Shown here one piece after another: positions 25,252 through 34,207 of a stretch of DNA of 48,225 nucleotides (positions are counted from its first letter, which is position 1; each line of letters opens with the position of its first letter). Both the position numbers and the translations under genes were made by a program. The notes beneath the pieces are model-generated. The model made no database searches, was not told the origin of the DNA, and saw nothing but the letters and a program-made list of their open reading frames with translations. The DNA comes from Chitinophaga pinensis (GTDB taxonomy: Bacteria > Bacteroidota > Bacteroidia > SXHM01): NCBI GenBank assembly GCA_945870105.1, contig CAMBRL010000008.1:1-48225 (forward strand), written 5' to 3'.

Positions 25252-26187
25252 ATGAACACATCTTTTTTATCTCTTCAATTGAAATTATCTGAAACGGAGC
25301 GCAATATATACCAGCCTGCCGAACTTTTTAATCAGATGCGGTATTCACCGGATGAATATATAGGTGAATTGATTTCGCCATACGGAGATAAGGGCCTTTC
25401 CATTGAAAACGGAAAAATAATCTGCAACGAGAGCAAAAAGACTATTCCTCAATCGGAACATGTTATTAACATGAAATCATCCGCTACTGAAAATGATCAG
25501 GAATGGATGAAACTAAATGAACAGTTTCTGAATTACCATAAGTCATTAACTGCTTATACCTTGATAAACAGCATGCCCGGTATAAATTACATTGCTGAAT
25601 ATTCAGGGCTTGCCGACCTTAAAAACGTAAAAGTAGTAGATGTTGGAGGAGGTACTGGCCATTGTCTTTGCACAATGTTCAACTCGCCCGAAACTATTGA
25701 TTATTATCTCTTAGACCCCAATCTGCGAAAACTACACGACCAGTTTATTCGCCTTTTTCCAAAATTATCGAAATTAAAAATGAAGCATCTGTTAGCCCAT
25801 GCTGAATTTTTACCGCTTAAGAACGATCTGGCCGATGTTGTTTTATCCATGTCGGCCATTGACCATTATGCCGATTATAAAAAATTTATAAGCGAAGCTT
25901 ATCGCATATTAAAACCGGGCGGCTTCTTAGTAATATGCAGCCATCTGGACAGGCCTAAAGCAAATCGATCACAATATACACCCTTGCATAAAAAGCTTTT
26001 TTCAGATACTCTTTTCGAACGCCTTGCACGCTATTTTTACTACAGAAAATATGCAGTAGGAACTGATGACCATACCAACCATTTTGAAGACACTTCAGAA
26101 ATTATAAGATCGCTAAAAAATGCTGGATTTAAAATTATAATAGACCATACATATTCTGATAATTTCATCATTAAAGTTGTAAAATAA
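25252..26187 (+). CDS. Class I SAM-dependent methyltransferase
   Basis: The 311-residue protein has a roughly 120-residue N-terminal part followed by the SAM-binding motif VVDVGGGTGH (128-137), the LDPN acidic end of strand 2, DVVLSMSAIDH and a RILKPGGFLVICSH motif typical of methyltransferase family 11. The N-terminal part (QPAELFNQMRYSPDEYIGEL..) resembles the small zinc-less domain found before some sugar methyltransferases, which is uncertain. It begins 13 bases after the preceding GT2 gene. It may methylate a sugar of the chain or its end. Confidence 0.84.
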   Translation: MNTSFLSLQLKLSETERNIYQPAELFNQMRYSPDEYIGELISPYGDKGLSIENGKIICNESKKTIPQSEHVINMKSSATENDQEWMKLNEQFLNYHKSLTAYTLINSMPGINYIAEYSGLADLKNVKVVDVGGGTGHCLCTMFNSPETIDYYLLDPNLRKLHDQFIRLFPKLSKLKMKHLLAHAEFLPLKNDLADVVLSMSAIDHYADYKKFISEAYRILKPGGFLVICSHLDRPKANRSQYTPLHKKLFSDTLFERLARYFYYRKYAVGTDDHTNHFEDTSEIIRSLKNAGFKIIIDHTYSDNFIIKVVK

Positions 26188-26218
26188 TTTCAATCATTTT
26201 TCGTTATTTATAACAAAT

Positions 26219-26956
26219 ATGTTTTTCCCTGAAAAAATAAAATCAATAAAGAATTCAGACCGGGTATTGGAAATTGGCCCGGGTGGTATGCCACACCCAA
26301 GGGCAGATATCCTTTTGGAAAAAAGATTTAATGATGCTGAATGGTTTGCCCAATCAGGGAATATTAAACCTGATTTTAAAGGCAAACCTGTTATTTATTA
26401 CGAAGGGGGGAAATTCCCTTTCAAAGACAAAGAATTTGATTATGTAATATGCAGCCATGTTTTAGAACATGTAAGCAATATTGATGAGTTTACTTCAGAA
26501 TTAAAAAGAGTAGCACAATCCGGCTATATAGAGTTCCCGACAATCTATTACGATTACATCTATAATTTTGATGTCCATGTAACTTTTCTTCTGGAGAAAA
26601 ACGGAAAAGTATTATGGATGCCAAAAGCTGAATCTGACATTCAAAAATATAAAAACATTCAACTTTTTTTCAAACAAGCTCTTGATACAGGCAAGTATGA
26701 TAAAATGATTTATCAATTACGAGAATTTTTCTTTCAGGGATTTGAATGGGAGAAAGATTTTGAAACTATAAGAGTCTATGATATTAATGACGTGTGCTAT
26801 GATACATCAGCATTGAATATTACAGAAATAATTGATTTAGATAAACAAAGGATTAAACTATTAGAAGAGCGACTTGACGCAATTGAAAAATCAAAATCTT
26901 ATCGCTTATCAAATAAATTGTCTAGAATATCTTCTATGCTAAAGTTCATTAAATAG
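26219..26956 (+). CDS. Class I SAM-dependent methyltransferase
   Basis: The 245-residue protein carries VLEIGPGG (16-23) and FDYVICSHVLEHV, the marks of a family 11 methyltransferase. The C-terminal 40 residues (LEERLDAIEKSKSYRLSNKLSR) look like a short coiled coil of the type seen at the ends of glycosyltransferases and methyltransferases in O-antigen loci. It ends within a perfect 22-bp palindrome (26949-26970) and is the last gene of this plus-strand run. Substrate unknown. Confidence 0.84.
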   Translation: MFFPEKIKSIKNSDRVLEIGPGGMPHPRADILLEKRFNDAEWFAQSGNIKPDFKGKPVIYYEGGKFPFKDKEFDYVICSHVLEHVSNIDEFTSELKRVAQSGYIEFPTIYYDYIYNFDVHVTFLLEKNGKVLWMPKAESDIQKYKNIQLFFKQALDTGKYDKMIYQLREFFFQGFEWEKDFETIRVYDINDVCYDTSALNITEIIDLDKQRIKLLEERLDAIEKSKSYRLSNKLSRISSMLKFIK

Positions 26957-26970
26957 TTTAAACTATTTAA
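26949..26970. terminator. AT-rich palindrome between convergent genes
   Basis: A perfect palindrome of two 11-base halves, TTAAATAGTTT / AAACTATTTAA, overlaps the methyltransferase stop codon (26954-26956). It lies between convergent genes and may work as a weak terminator for both strands. Without GC pairs it would be a poor stem, so the call is tentative. Confidence 0.3.
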
Positions 26971-27010
26971 ATTAAAAAGGAACGAAAAGTGAGGCATTAA
27001 ACCTAAATTT

Positions 27011-28129
27011 TTATATAACTTCCTTCTTTGATTTCAATTTCAGGAAATAGCTTTCCATATATTTATAAGAAAGCGCTGCGGTAGCTATTGTCAGTAATGC
27101 AGCGGCCAGCAGCAAGGCAACATTTTCAAAAACGCTTAATGTCTTATGAGCCTGAAACTGAGAAACTAAAATATAAACACATATGGGGTGAAACATATAA
27201 ATACCATAAGAAATTTCGCCCAGATAATTGAGGTATTTATTTTCAAGTTTAAACAGTGTTGAAGTATTGCAGGCCGCATTCAGTATAATTATACCGAAAA
27301 CTAAACTGTAAACCTCATGGTATAAAAAGGGAACCTTAAAACCGGTTACGAGCATACCTAGTGTAAAAACAACAGCCAGCACCTGAGTAACCGGGGTATA
27401 CAGCAGTTTTAACACGTCTGATTTAGTATAGTGAAGCAGAGCAAAAATTCCACCGATTGCCATGCAATCAATACGCGTAAAATGCCAGAAATCCTTTGCG
27501 ATACTTATGAATTCATTTTGAGACGCAAAAACTGTTAACAGAACTTTAATAAAAACATAGATAATGATGACCAGAAAAAGCGGCAACCAGAGGTTTTTAG
27601 ACTTCTTAATCAGCACCGGCCAAAAGGCATAGAATTGTTCTTCAACACCAATACTCCAGGTAGCTGAAACGAAGGTGAGCATCGGATGAATAGTAACGAA
27701 AGCAAGATTAGGCAGGAAGAATAAATACATCCCCCATATTTCAAGGGTTCTGGAAGTGGGCACTGCAATAGTGCTTACAGAATGAAAAACACTTATCTGC
27801 GGCAATACAAGCAAGCCCAGCAGAATAATAAAATAATACAAAGGCCATATCCTCAGAATTCTTCGCCAATAGAATTTTTTAACTGAAATGGTTTTATTCT
27901 TTTCCTTTTCAATCAGCAATAAATAGGTAATCAGAAAACCACTCAGAACAAAAAAGAACGTAACAGCATATTGTCCCACATCTCTGAAAAATGGCAGGTT
28001 AAAGTAATTAGACATTAAAAATTCTGTCTTATACATCTCATAATGATGAACAAGAACCAGTATTGCAGCCAGGAATCTAAAACCGTTTAAATTGGGGAAA
28101 TAAATTTTCTGGTGAAGCTGTGATTTCAT
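27011..28129 (-). CDS. Acyltransferase 3 family membrane protein
   Basis: The 372-residue protein has about ten membrane helices. It starts with the acyltransferase 3 mark FPNLNGFRFLAAILVLVHHYEMYK, with the paired His thought to be catalytic, and has RILRIWPLYYF and SWSIGVEEQFYAFWPV-type motifs (here ATWSIGVEEQFYAFWP). Members such as OafA and WecH add acetyl or other acyl groups to cell-surface sugars across the inner membrane. Here it is likely to O-acylate the polysaccharide. It stands alone on the minus strand between two plus-strand runs. Confidence 0.92.
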   Translation of the reverse strand: MKSQLHQKIYFPNLNGFRFLAAILVLVHHYEMYKTEFLMSNYFNLPFFRDVGQYAVTFFFVLSGFLITYLLLIEKEKNKTISVKKFYWRRILRIWPLYYFIILLGLLVLPQISVFHSVSTIAVPTSRTLEIWGMYLFFLPNLAFVTIHPMLTFVSATWSIGVEEQFYAFWPVLIKKSKNLWLPLFLVIIIYVFIKVLLTVFASQNEFISIAKDFWHFTRIDCMAIGGIFALLHYTKSDVLKLLYTPVTQVLAVVFTLGMLVTGFKVPFLYHEVYSLVFGIIILNAACNTSTLFKLENKYLNYLGEISYGIYMFHPICVYILVSQFQAHKTLSVFENVALLLAAALLTIATAALSYKYMESYFLKLKSKKEVI

Positions 28130-28274
28130 AAAGCAGGTGTTACAGAATCAATAAACATTAAAAAGGAAAGCAAATACCCTATACTCATCAGATAATTATG
28201 CGATGCAAAGTAAATAATTCACCATACATTTATTACTATTGCATAAAATAAATTGGAGGGCATTTATTTACATT

Positions 28275-29177
28275 ATGATTATTGTAAGACTGGAAGGGGG
28301 GCTTGGAAATCAGATGTTTCAATATGCGATTGGGAAACAACTTTCACTATTGAACAATACAACACTAAAGTTTGACTTGTCGTCCTACGAAAAAAGTTTA
28401 TTCGAAAATAAAGCATTCTGGAGAGGATATGCACTTGACATCTTTGAAGCTGCTATTACTATGGCTTCTGCCGATGAGATAAAAAAAGTAAAAGAAAGTC
28501 CAACTCCCCTATTCGAAAAAATCAGTTACAGACTACAACGCTTAAAGGAAATTCCGTACTTCAGAAAAACAGAATTGTTTGAAAAGAGAATATTTAGTTT
28601 TGATAAAAATATACTTAAAGCGGCTAAAAATTCTTACCTCACAGGTTACTGGCAAAGCCCAAAATATTTCAGTGATATAAGAACTATTCTCTTATCAGAT
28701 TTTGAATTAAAAGAAACGCCCTCCGCTATAAATTATAATTTTATTGACAAAATTTCTGAGCAGGAGTCAGTGAGTATTCATGTAAGAAGAGGCGATTATG
28801 TAACTAATCAGGAAACGTTTAAACTTCATGGGGTATGCTCATTAGATTATTATAATCATGCAATTGAGTATATAAAAAGCAATGTTGCGAATCCTTTTTT
28901 TTATGTTTTTTCTGATGATATTGAATGGGCACAGAATAATATTAAACTGTCCGGCTCTGTAGTTTTTGTAAAAGATACACCACCCGGAAAAGATTATTTT
29001 GAAATGCATCTGATGTCGCTCTGCAAGCACAATATCATAGCGAACAGTTCATTCAGCTGGTGGGGAGCCTGGTTAAATAAAAATTCAGATAAAATAGTAG
29101 TTGCTCCCAAAAAATGGATGAATGATGGTTCAATTGACACAACTGACCTTATACCCGAAAACTGGATACGTTTATGA
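28275..29177 (+). CDS. Alpha-1,2-fucosyltransferase-like GT11 enzyme
   Basis: The 300-residue protein has all the GT11 marks: VRLEGGLGNQMFQYAIG at the N-terminus, the GDP-fucose-binding HVRRGDYV, SLDYYNHAI, FYVFSDDIEWAQ and NSSFSWWGAWL. GT11 members transfer L-fucose in alpha-1,2 linkage. I use the ATG at 28275, since the conserved motif starts there; an in-frame TTG at 28239 would add 12 residues outside the family. It overlaps the next GT2 gene by four bases (ATGA). The genes for GDP-fucose synthesis are not in the window. Confidence 0.93.
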   Translation: MIIVRLEGGLGNQMFQYAIGKQLSLLNNTTLKFDLSSYEKSLFENKAFWRGYALDIFEAAITMASADEIKKVKESPTPLFEKISYRLQRLKEIPYFRKTELFEKRIFSFDKNILKAAKNSYLTGYWQSPKYFSDIRTILLSDFELKETPSAINYNFIDKISEQESVSIHVRRGDYVTNQETFKLHGVCSLDYYNHAIEYIKSNVANPFFYVFSDDIEWAQNNIKLSGSVVFVKDTPPGKDYFEMHLMSLCKHNIIANSSFSWWGAWLNKNSDKIVVAPKKWMNDGSIDTTDLIPENWIRL

Positions 29178-30211
29178 GTAACTCACCTCTGGTTTCGGTA
29201 AATATGGCGGCATACAATGCCGGCAACTATATTGCAGAAGCAATTGAAAGTGTATTGTCTCAAACCTATCAGAACTGGGAACTGATTATTATTAATGATT
29301 GCTCTACCGATACTACTGCAGATGAGATTGCAAAATTTAATGACCCACGTATAAAGGTTTATAAAAATGAGCAGAACGAAGGCATTGTTTATACCCGTAA
29401 TCGCGCTTTGCATTATTCAACAGGCAAATACATCTCTGTATTAGACGCAGATGATTTACACCTTCCTGAAAAATTATCTGTTCAGGTTGAGTTTCTTGAA
29501 GGTCACGCAGATTATGGAATGGTTGGCTCTGCCTACAGATTAATAAATGATAAAAGCCAACAAATTGGCGAAGTAACCTGTTGGTATTCAAAAGCCGAGT
29601 ACTCGCCTGCAATCCTTTTGTTTAATAATTTTTTTGTACACTCTTCGGTGATGTTTCATACATCTCTTGCGAAAGAGATTTTATACAAGCCCCTGGTAAA
29701 AGGGTATTCACCGTCTGAAGAATATCAGCTCTATGTAGAAATTGCACGTACACGGAAAATTTATAATATTAACAAAGAACTTACCCGGTATCGTGAACAC
29801 GCAAGCGGAATTAGTAAAACACGCACTGATAAAATAGACGAGCACATTGATATTATTATTCTCAGCCAATTGAAAAGGCTGCAGATTTCCCCAAACCCTG
29901 AGGAATTAAAACTGCACAAAAGCATTTCATTTGCTTTTGACAGACTTGAAAAAGAACATATACTGGCTGTTAAATCGTGGATTCAAAAACTCATTCAACA
30001 AAACAGGGAACTGAAAATCTATGACAGCTATTTTGAAGAATATTTTGCTTTCAGATGGTTTGAGATTGCACGCCTGAATGCTAACTACGGTTTAAGGATG
30101 TTTATTATTTTTCAAAGTTCTTTCTTATCATTTCACCCGCTCATCAGTTTTGAGAAACGAAAATTCCTATTTCTTCGCTGCCTTTATGAATTTAAAAGAA
30201 AACTATTCTGA
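29174..30211 (+). CDS. GT2 family glycosyltransferase
   Basis: The 345-residue enzyme has VSVNMAAYNAGNYIAEAIESVL, INDCSTDTT (40-48) and VLDADDLHLPEK (89-100), the full GT2 core. The C-terminal half is helical and charged with no membrane segment. It is translationally coupled with the fucosyltransferase before it (ATGA overlap) and lies two bases ahead of the next GT2 gene. The three consecutive transferases probably act in order on the repeat unit. Confidence 0.9.
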   Translation: MSNSPLVSVNMAAYNAGNYIAEAIESVLSQTYQNWELIIINDCSTDTTADEIAKFNDPRIKVYKNEQNEGIVYTRNRALHYSTGKYISVLDADDLHLPEKLSVQVEFLEGHADYGMVGSAYRLINDKSQQIGEVTCWYSKAEYSPAILLFNNFFVHSSVMFHTSLAKEILYKPLVKGYSPSEEYQLYVEIARTRKIYNINKELTRYREHASGISKTRTDKIDEHIDIIILSQLKRLQISPNPEELKLHKSISFAFDRLEKEHILAVKSWIQKLIQQNRELKIYDSYFEEYFAFRWFEIARLNANYGLRMFIIFQSSFLSFHPLISFEKRKFLFLRCLYEFKRKLF

Positions 30212-30213
30212 CT

Positions 30214-31056
30214 ATGCCTAAAGTTTCTGTTATTATTCCATGCTACAACATGGGTGCTTTTATTAATGAAACAGTTGATTCTGTTCTTACTTCCACCTAT
30301 AAGGATTATGAAATAGTAATTGCCAATGATGGTTCAACCGATGATCATACCAATCAGTTACTGGCTGACTATAATAAACCTAATACCAAAGTAATCCAAT
30401 CCGTTAATTTAGGTCTTCCGGGAGCCAGAAACACTGCCACAAACAACTCTTCGGGCAAATATATTTTACCACTTGATGCAGATGACAAAATAAGTCCGGG
30501 TTATATTGCAGATGCTGTTGAATACTTAGATACACATCCCAATGCAGGTATAGTATATTGCGATGCCGAATATTTTGGCGAACAAACAGGCCCTTACGTT
30601 TTGCCCGAATATTCCATTGAGGAAATGTTAAAACGCTCCCTTATTTTCTGCAGTGCTTTTTGCAGACGCGAAGACTATGATGCCATAGGTGGGTGGAACA
30701 CAAAGATGGAATACTTTTACGAAGACTGGGATTTCTGGCTTTCCATCATTGAGAGAGGAAGAGATGTTTACAAAATCCCTGAAACGCATTTTTACTACCG
30801 GATAAGAGGTGGCTCCATTACACGCACACGGGACTTTAACGAACGCATAAAAAAAGAACTTCGCAAATTATATCTTAACCACCTGAACCTTTATGCACAG
30901 CACTTTCAGGACCCATTAAGTCTGTGGCAGGAAAGAGAACGAATGAAGGCAAGCTATGAAGACCAGATGAAATGGATTTACAACACGGCTGACTATAAAT
31001 TAGGAAGCAAAGTTCTAACTCCTCTGAGAAAAATAAAATCGCTGTTTACTAAGTGA
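30214..31056 (+). CDS. GT2 family glycosyltransferase
   Basis: The 280-residue enzyme shows VSVIIPCYNMGAFINETVDSVL, ANDGSTDDH (37-45), the DADD metal site (88-91) and the later FYEDWDFWLSIIERG acceptor loop. It has no membrane segment. Its stop codon (31054-31056) touches the left end of a 211-bp MITE-like element, which separates it from the next glycosyltransferase of the same run. Confidence 0.9.
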   Translation: MPKVSVIIPCYNMGAFINETVDSVLTSTYKDYEIVIANDGSTDDHTNQLLADYNKPNTKVIQSVNLGLPGARNTATNNSSGKYILPLDADDKISPGYIADAVEYLDTHPNAGIVYCDAEYFGEQTGPYVLPEYSIEEMLKRSLIFCSAFCRREDYDAIGGWNTKMEYFYEDWDFWLSIIERGRDVYKIPETHFYYRIRGGSITRTRDFNERIKKELRKLYLNHLNLYAQHFQDPLSLWQERERMKASYEDQMKWIYNTADYKLGSKVLTPLRKIKSLFTK

Positions 31057-31265
31057 AGTTGTTTAAAATTGAATTACTAAAATGATGTGTTTTCAAATAA
31101 AAAGATTCCTCCCTTCGGTCGGAATTACAGTAGCTAGGGAGTGGGAAAGAGAGGGGAAGAAGAAGTGCGCAAAGCGCACTTCTTCTTCCCCTCTCCCAAA
31201 CAACCCACAACTCTGTCACCCCGAACAGAGTGAGGGGTCTCATAGTCTCAACTTTAAACAACTTC
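31055..31265. mobile_element. MITE-like element with terminal inverted repeats, family E
   Basis: The ends GAAGTTGTTTAAAATTGA (31055-31072) and TCAACTTTAAACAACTTC (31248-31265) are inverted copies with one mismatch. In the centre is a perfect 22-bp stem (31149-31170 with 31174-31195) around an AAA loop. A small hairpin, CTCTGT/ACAGAG (31211-31216, 31225-31230), lies near the right end, and diverged inverted arms (about 31109-31132 and 31211-31239) flank the centre. No transposase is encoded. The element fills exactly the gap between two GT2 genes. No clear target duplication could be fixed because of the TGAA-like sequence at both borders. Confidence 0.75.
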
Positions 31266-31266
31266 A

Positions 31267-32229
31267 GTGAAAAACCTTCCTAATGTCCTGATTTCAGTAT
31301 TGAACTGGAATAATGCATCTGACACCATCAGGTGCATTCATTCGCTGAAAAAACTTACGTACAGCAATTACAGCATTGTAGTGGTTGACAATGGTTCAAA
31401 AGACCACTCTGCCGAAAAAATTCAAAAAGAATTTCCGGAAATACATCTTATTAAATCTGCACAAAATCTGGGCTATGCCGGTGGCAATAAACTGGCCTGC
31501 GATTTTGGCAATGATAAAGGATATGAACTGTTCTGGATAGTAAATAATGACAGTGTTATTCAACAGGATTGTCTTGAAAACCTTGTAAGTGCTTATCAGC
31601 AAAAAGGAGAGGGTTTATATGGCGGAATTTCATTGAAAGAGGATAACGAAACCATATCTTTTTCAGGAGGATTTGAGCTGGATACAAATGGCAAGGTTAT
31701 ATTCGGCAACTACAGTATTCATTCAGGAAAACCCAAAAGCGCAGTTTTCCAAAACGAAACAGTGAGGGAAATGGCAGATGTAAACGGGGCTTGCATGATG
31801 ATACCTTACAGCATCATAAAAAAATACGGATTTATTGACGATTCGTTTTTTTTATATGGTGAAGAACTGGACTACTGTTTTAAACTGCGAAAACAAGCAG
31901 GAATAAAATCTTTTCTTATTTCAACGGCAGTTGTTAAGCATGAGGGAAGCACCTCGTTAAATAAAAATGAGAACCTAAAAAAAGTAAAGACCTATTACCT
32001 TACCCGCAATTATTCTTACTTCCGGCATAAGTATGAGTTGAAAACAAAGGCTGAAGTTATGCGCTCTTATAATTACTCGCTGGTTCAGATTTTAGCTATC
32101 TTTTTGTTGAAAAAAATCAACAGTAAGAATTATTTTCTTGCCACTGAATCAAATGCTGAACGCTTAGGTCTGTATGATTTTTTTATTGGCAAAACAGGAA
32201 AAGTGTTTGAGCCAAATGACTATATCTGA
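31267..32229 (+). CDS. GT2 family glycosyltransferase, rhamnosyltransferase-like
   Basis: The 320-residue enzyme begins at a GTG (31267), one base past the MITE-like element. It has NVLISVLNWNNASDTIRCIHSL, VVDNGSKDHSAE (39-50), LGYAGGNKLA and VNNDSV (92-97), the form typical of GT2 enzymes that use dTDP-rhamnose-like donors, though the donor is not proved. The absence of an ATG and the place of the element suggest that the insertion replaced the original leader and ribosome-binding site. A family C half element follows the stop. Confidence 0.88.
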   Translation: MKNLPNVLISVLNWNNASDTIRCIHSLKKLTYSNYSIVVVDNGSKDHSAEKIQKEFPEIHLIKSAQNLGYAGGNKLACDFGNDKGYELFWIVNNDSVIQQDCLENLVSAYQQKGEGLYGGISLKEDNETISFSGGFELDTNGKVIFGNYSIHSGKPKSAVFQNETVREMADVNGACMMIPYSIIKKYGFIDDSFFLYGEELDYCFKLRKQAGIKSFLISTAVVKHEGSTSLNKNENLKKVKTYYLTRNYSYFRHKYELKTKAEVMRSYNYSLVQILAIFLLKKINSKNYFLATESNAERLGLYDFFIGKTGKVFEPNDYI

Positions 32230-32246
32230 AACCCATTGCTAAACAC

Positions 32247-32280
32247 GAGATTGCTTCGGGTGAAAACCCTCGCAATGACG
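32247..32280. repeat. REP-like element, family C, half copy
   Basis: GAGATTGCTTCGGGTGAAAA followed by CCCTCGCAATGACG is the same as the right arm of the element at 3802-3899, apart from one missing A in the loop. It has its own hairpin (GGGTGAAAACCC). It lies between convergent genes, ending 5 bases from the methyltransferase stop at 32285, and may serve as a bidirectional 3' end. Confidence 0.8.
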
Positions 32281-32284
32281 AAAT

Positions 32285-32932
32285 TCACTTTACCCCCTCT
32301 GCATAAAGCGACTCGTGGTCCCTTTCTTTCAGATCAATCTCGGGATCAAAACTTCTGGTTTTTGCATTTCTGAAACCATTCTTTGTCAACACCGCTAAAA
32401 GATTTTCTTCGTCAAACATATACTTATGGTGCCCATCCATGTAGGCTATGTAATTGAGGTAATCCATTTTTGTAGTGCCGTTATAGGCCGGCATAAACCG
32501 TGAATTTGAAGCCCAGAAGGCTTTATCATCTTTCACATAAGCATCAACATACAACTTTGCATTGGGTACGCAAACTGAAAAAACACCTCCGGGTTTTAAA
32601 ACCCGCAAACACTCTTTCATTAATCCGCTGGCTTCAGCAAACGTTAAATGCTCAAATAAATGAGACGAATAAATTTTACTGATACTATTATCCGAAAAAG
32701 GAATACCATTTCTAAGATCCCAGTCTATATCACAGCCTTCATGCATATCCAACGTTACCCATCCGTTCTTACCTTTCTTAGCCCCTGCTCCTATTTCCAG
32801 TTTAATTTCTTTACCGGATTTAGTGATTGAATCTATCTTCCCGAGCGTAGCTTTTTCTTTTTTCGCTGTCGCTAACTGGTTTTGTATGTGGTTTTTATTA
32901 AGTCTTACTAGTTCTTTAAGCAGCTTTATCAT
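32285..32932 (-). CDS. Class I SAM-dependent methyltransferase
   Basis: The 215-residue protein has LEIGAGAK (45-52), LDMHEGCDIDWDLRNGIPF with the acidic residue ending strand 2, IYSSHLFEHL and RVLKPGGVFSVCVPN. This is the pattern of small family 11 methyltransferases common in surface-sugar loci. The N-terminal 40 residues are basic and helical. It is read in one operon with the aminotransferase gene upstream (11-base gap). Confidence 0.85.
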   Translation of the reverse strand: MIKLLKELVRLNKNHIQNQLATAKKEKATLGKIDSITKSGKEIKLEIGAGAKKGKNGWVTLDMHEGCDIDWDLRNGIPFSDNSISKIYSSHLFEHLTFAEASGLMKECLRVLKPGGVFSVCVPNAKLYVDAYVKDDKAFWASNSRFMPAYNGTTKMDYLNYIAYMDGHHKYMFDEENLLAVLTKNGFRNAKTRSFDPEIDLKERDHESLYAEGVK

Positions 32933-32943
32933 ACGTGAAGATT

Positions 32944-34089
32944 TTAGTTTTCAGTTTTCAAAATTTCTCTGATACAGTCAATTACATAATTTACATCACC
33001 TACCGTAAGGTTGGCATGCAAAGGTAGCCTGAGCAGACAACTACCATACTTTTCAGCATGGGTTAAAACTACTGATTTATTTTGTGAAGCTATATAAAAC
33101 GGACTAAGGTGCAAAGGCTGGTAATGAAAAGCAGTACTTATACCCTTTCCGGCAAGACTTTTTATCAAGTGTATGCGTTGATGTTCATTTTTACAGAGCA
33201 TATAAAAAACACTGCTGTTGTGTTGGGCATATTCCGGAATTACGGGAAGTTTAATAATTCCATCCTTTTCTAATTCTGTTAATCTAGCATAATAGGTGTT
33301 CCAGTATTTTTTTCTTCTTTCCTGAATTTCATCCAGTGCTTCAAGCTGAGCAAAAAGAAATGCTGCCGACAGATCAGGAAGCCTGTACGATGAGCCTAAG
33401 CCCACCCATTCATACTTTGTTGCCTTACCAGCATTAAAATCCTTGCGGTTGGTACCTTTTTCAATGAGCACCTCTGCCCTGTCAGCAAATTTTTTATCGT
33501 TAATCACCAGCATGCCACCTTCGCCACAAGTGATGTTCTTTGTTTCGTGAAACGAAAAGGCAGCAAGGTTACCGAAGGAACCAAGGGGCTTTCCTTTATA
33601 ATACCCGTCTATGGCATGGGCAGCATCTTCAATCACCACCAGGTTATGTTTTGCGGCAAGTTCCATTATCTTATCCATGTCGCAGGCAATGCCTGCATAA
33701 TGTACCGGAACAATTGCTTTGGTTCTTGGTGTTATTAGTTTTTCAAGTTGGGTAACATCCATATCAGGATTTAAAGCACCCGAATCGGCAAACACAATTT
33801 TTGCTCCGCGCAGGGCAAAAGCATTAGCGGTAGATACAAACGTAAAAGAAGGAATAATCACTTCATCACCTTCTTTGACGTCAATAAGCAGGGCAGCCAT
33901 TTCAAGTGCAGCCGTACACGAGGTGGTAAGCAAAACATCGGAAAACCCGTATTTATCAGAAAGAAAATTACCGCACTTATCGGCAAACTTTCCTTTGCCG
34001 GTAAGGTGTCCCGAATCCATCACTTCTTTCATATAAGCCATATCGGCCTCACGGGATGAAAATGAATTGAACGGAATTGATTTACTCAT
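32944..34089 (-). CDS. rffA: dTDP-4-amino-4,6-dideoxygalactose transaminase-like (WecE/RffA type)
   Basis: The 381-residue PLP enzyme has Asp155 in VVIEDAAHAI, Lys184 in FSFHETKNITCGEGG and the start IPFNSFSSREADMAYMKEVMDSGHLTGKG that marks the WecE/RffA branch. WecE converts dTDP-4-keto-6-deoxyglucose to dTDP-4-amino-4,6-dideoxygalactose (dTDP-Fuc4N). The symbol reflects this resemblance and has not been checked by alignment. rmlA and rmlB, which would make the substrate, are not in the window. Its promoter should be in the long gap to the right, near an inverted repeat at 34102-34130. Confidence 0.85.
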   Translation of the reverse strand: MSKSIPFNSFSSREADMAYMKEVMDSGHLTGKGKFADKCGNFLSDKYGFSDVLLTTSCTAALEMAALLIDVKEGDEVIIPSFTFVSTANAFALRGAKIVFADSGALNPDMDVTQLEKLITPRTKAIVPVHYAGIACDMDKIMELAAKHNLVVIEDAAHAIDGYYKGKPLGSFGNLAAFSFHETKNITCGEGGMLVINDKKFADRAEVLIEKGTNRKDFNAGKATKYEWVGLGSSYRLPDLSAAFLFAQLEALDEIQERRKKYWNTYYARLTELEKDGIIKLPVIPEYAQHNSSVFYMLCKNEHQRIHLIKSLAGKGISTAFHYQPLHLSPFYIASQNKSVVLTHAEKYGSCLLRLPLHANLTVGDVNYVIDCIREILKTEN

Positions 34090-34101
34090 AAAAATAGCCT
34101 G

Positions 34102-34130
34102 AACAACTTCAACCTTTTACTGAAGTTGTT
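34102..34130. repeat. Inverted repeat related to family E ends
   Basis: AACAACTTCA (34102-34111) and TGAAGTTGTT (34121-34130) pair perfectly around a 9-base loop. The right arm continues with TA, so the 12 bases TGAAGTTGTTTA match the terminal repeat of the MITE-like element at 31055-31265. It may be a remnant made of the two ends of such an element, and lies just upstream of the rffA-like gene. Confidence 0.6.
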
Positions 34131-34207
34131 TACTGAAAATTATCTTTTGCAATATTATTAAAATATAAAGCTCTTACTTAATAATAGAAACACTTAACTT
34201 AATTTTA

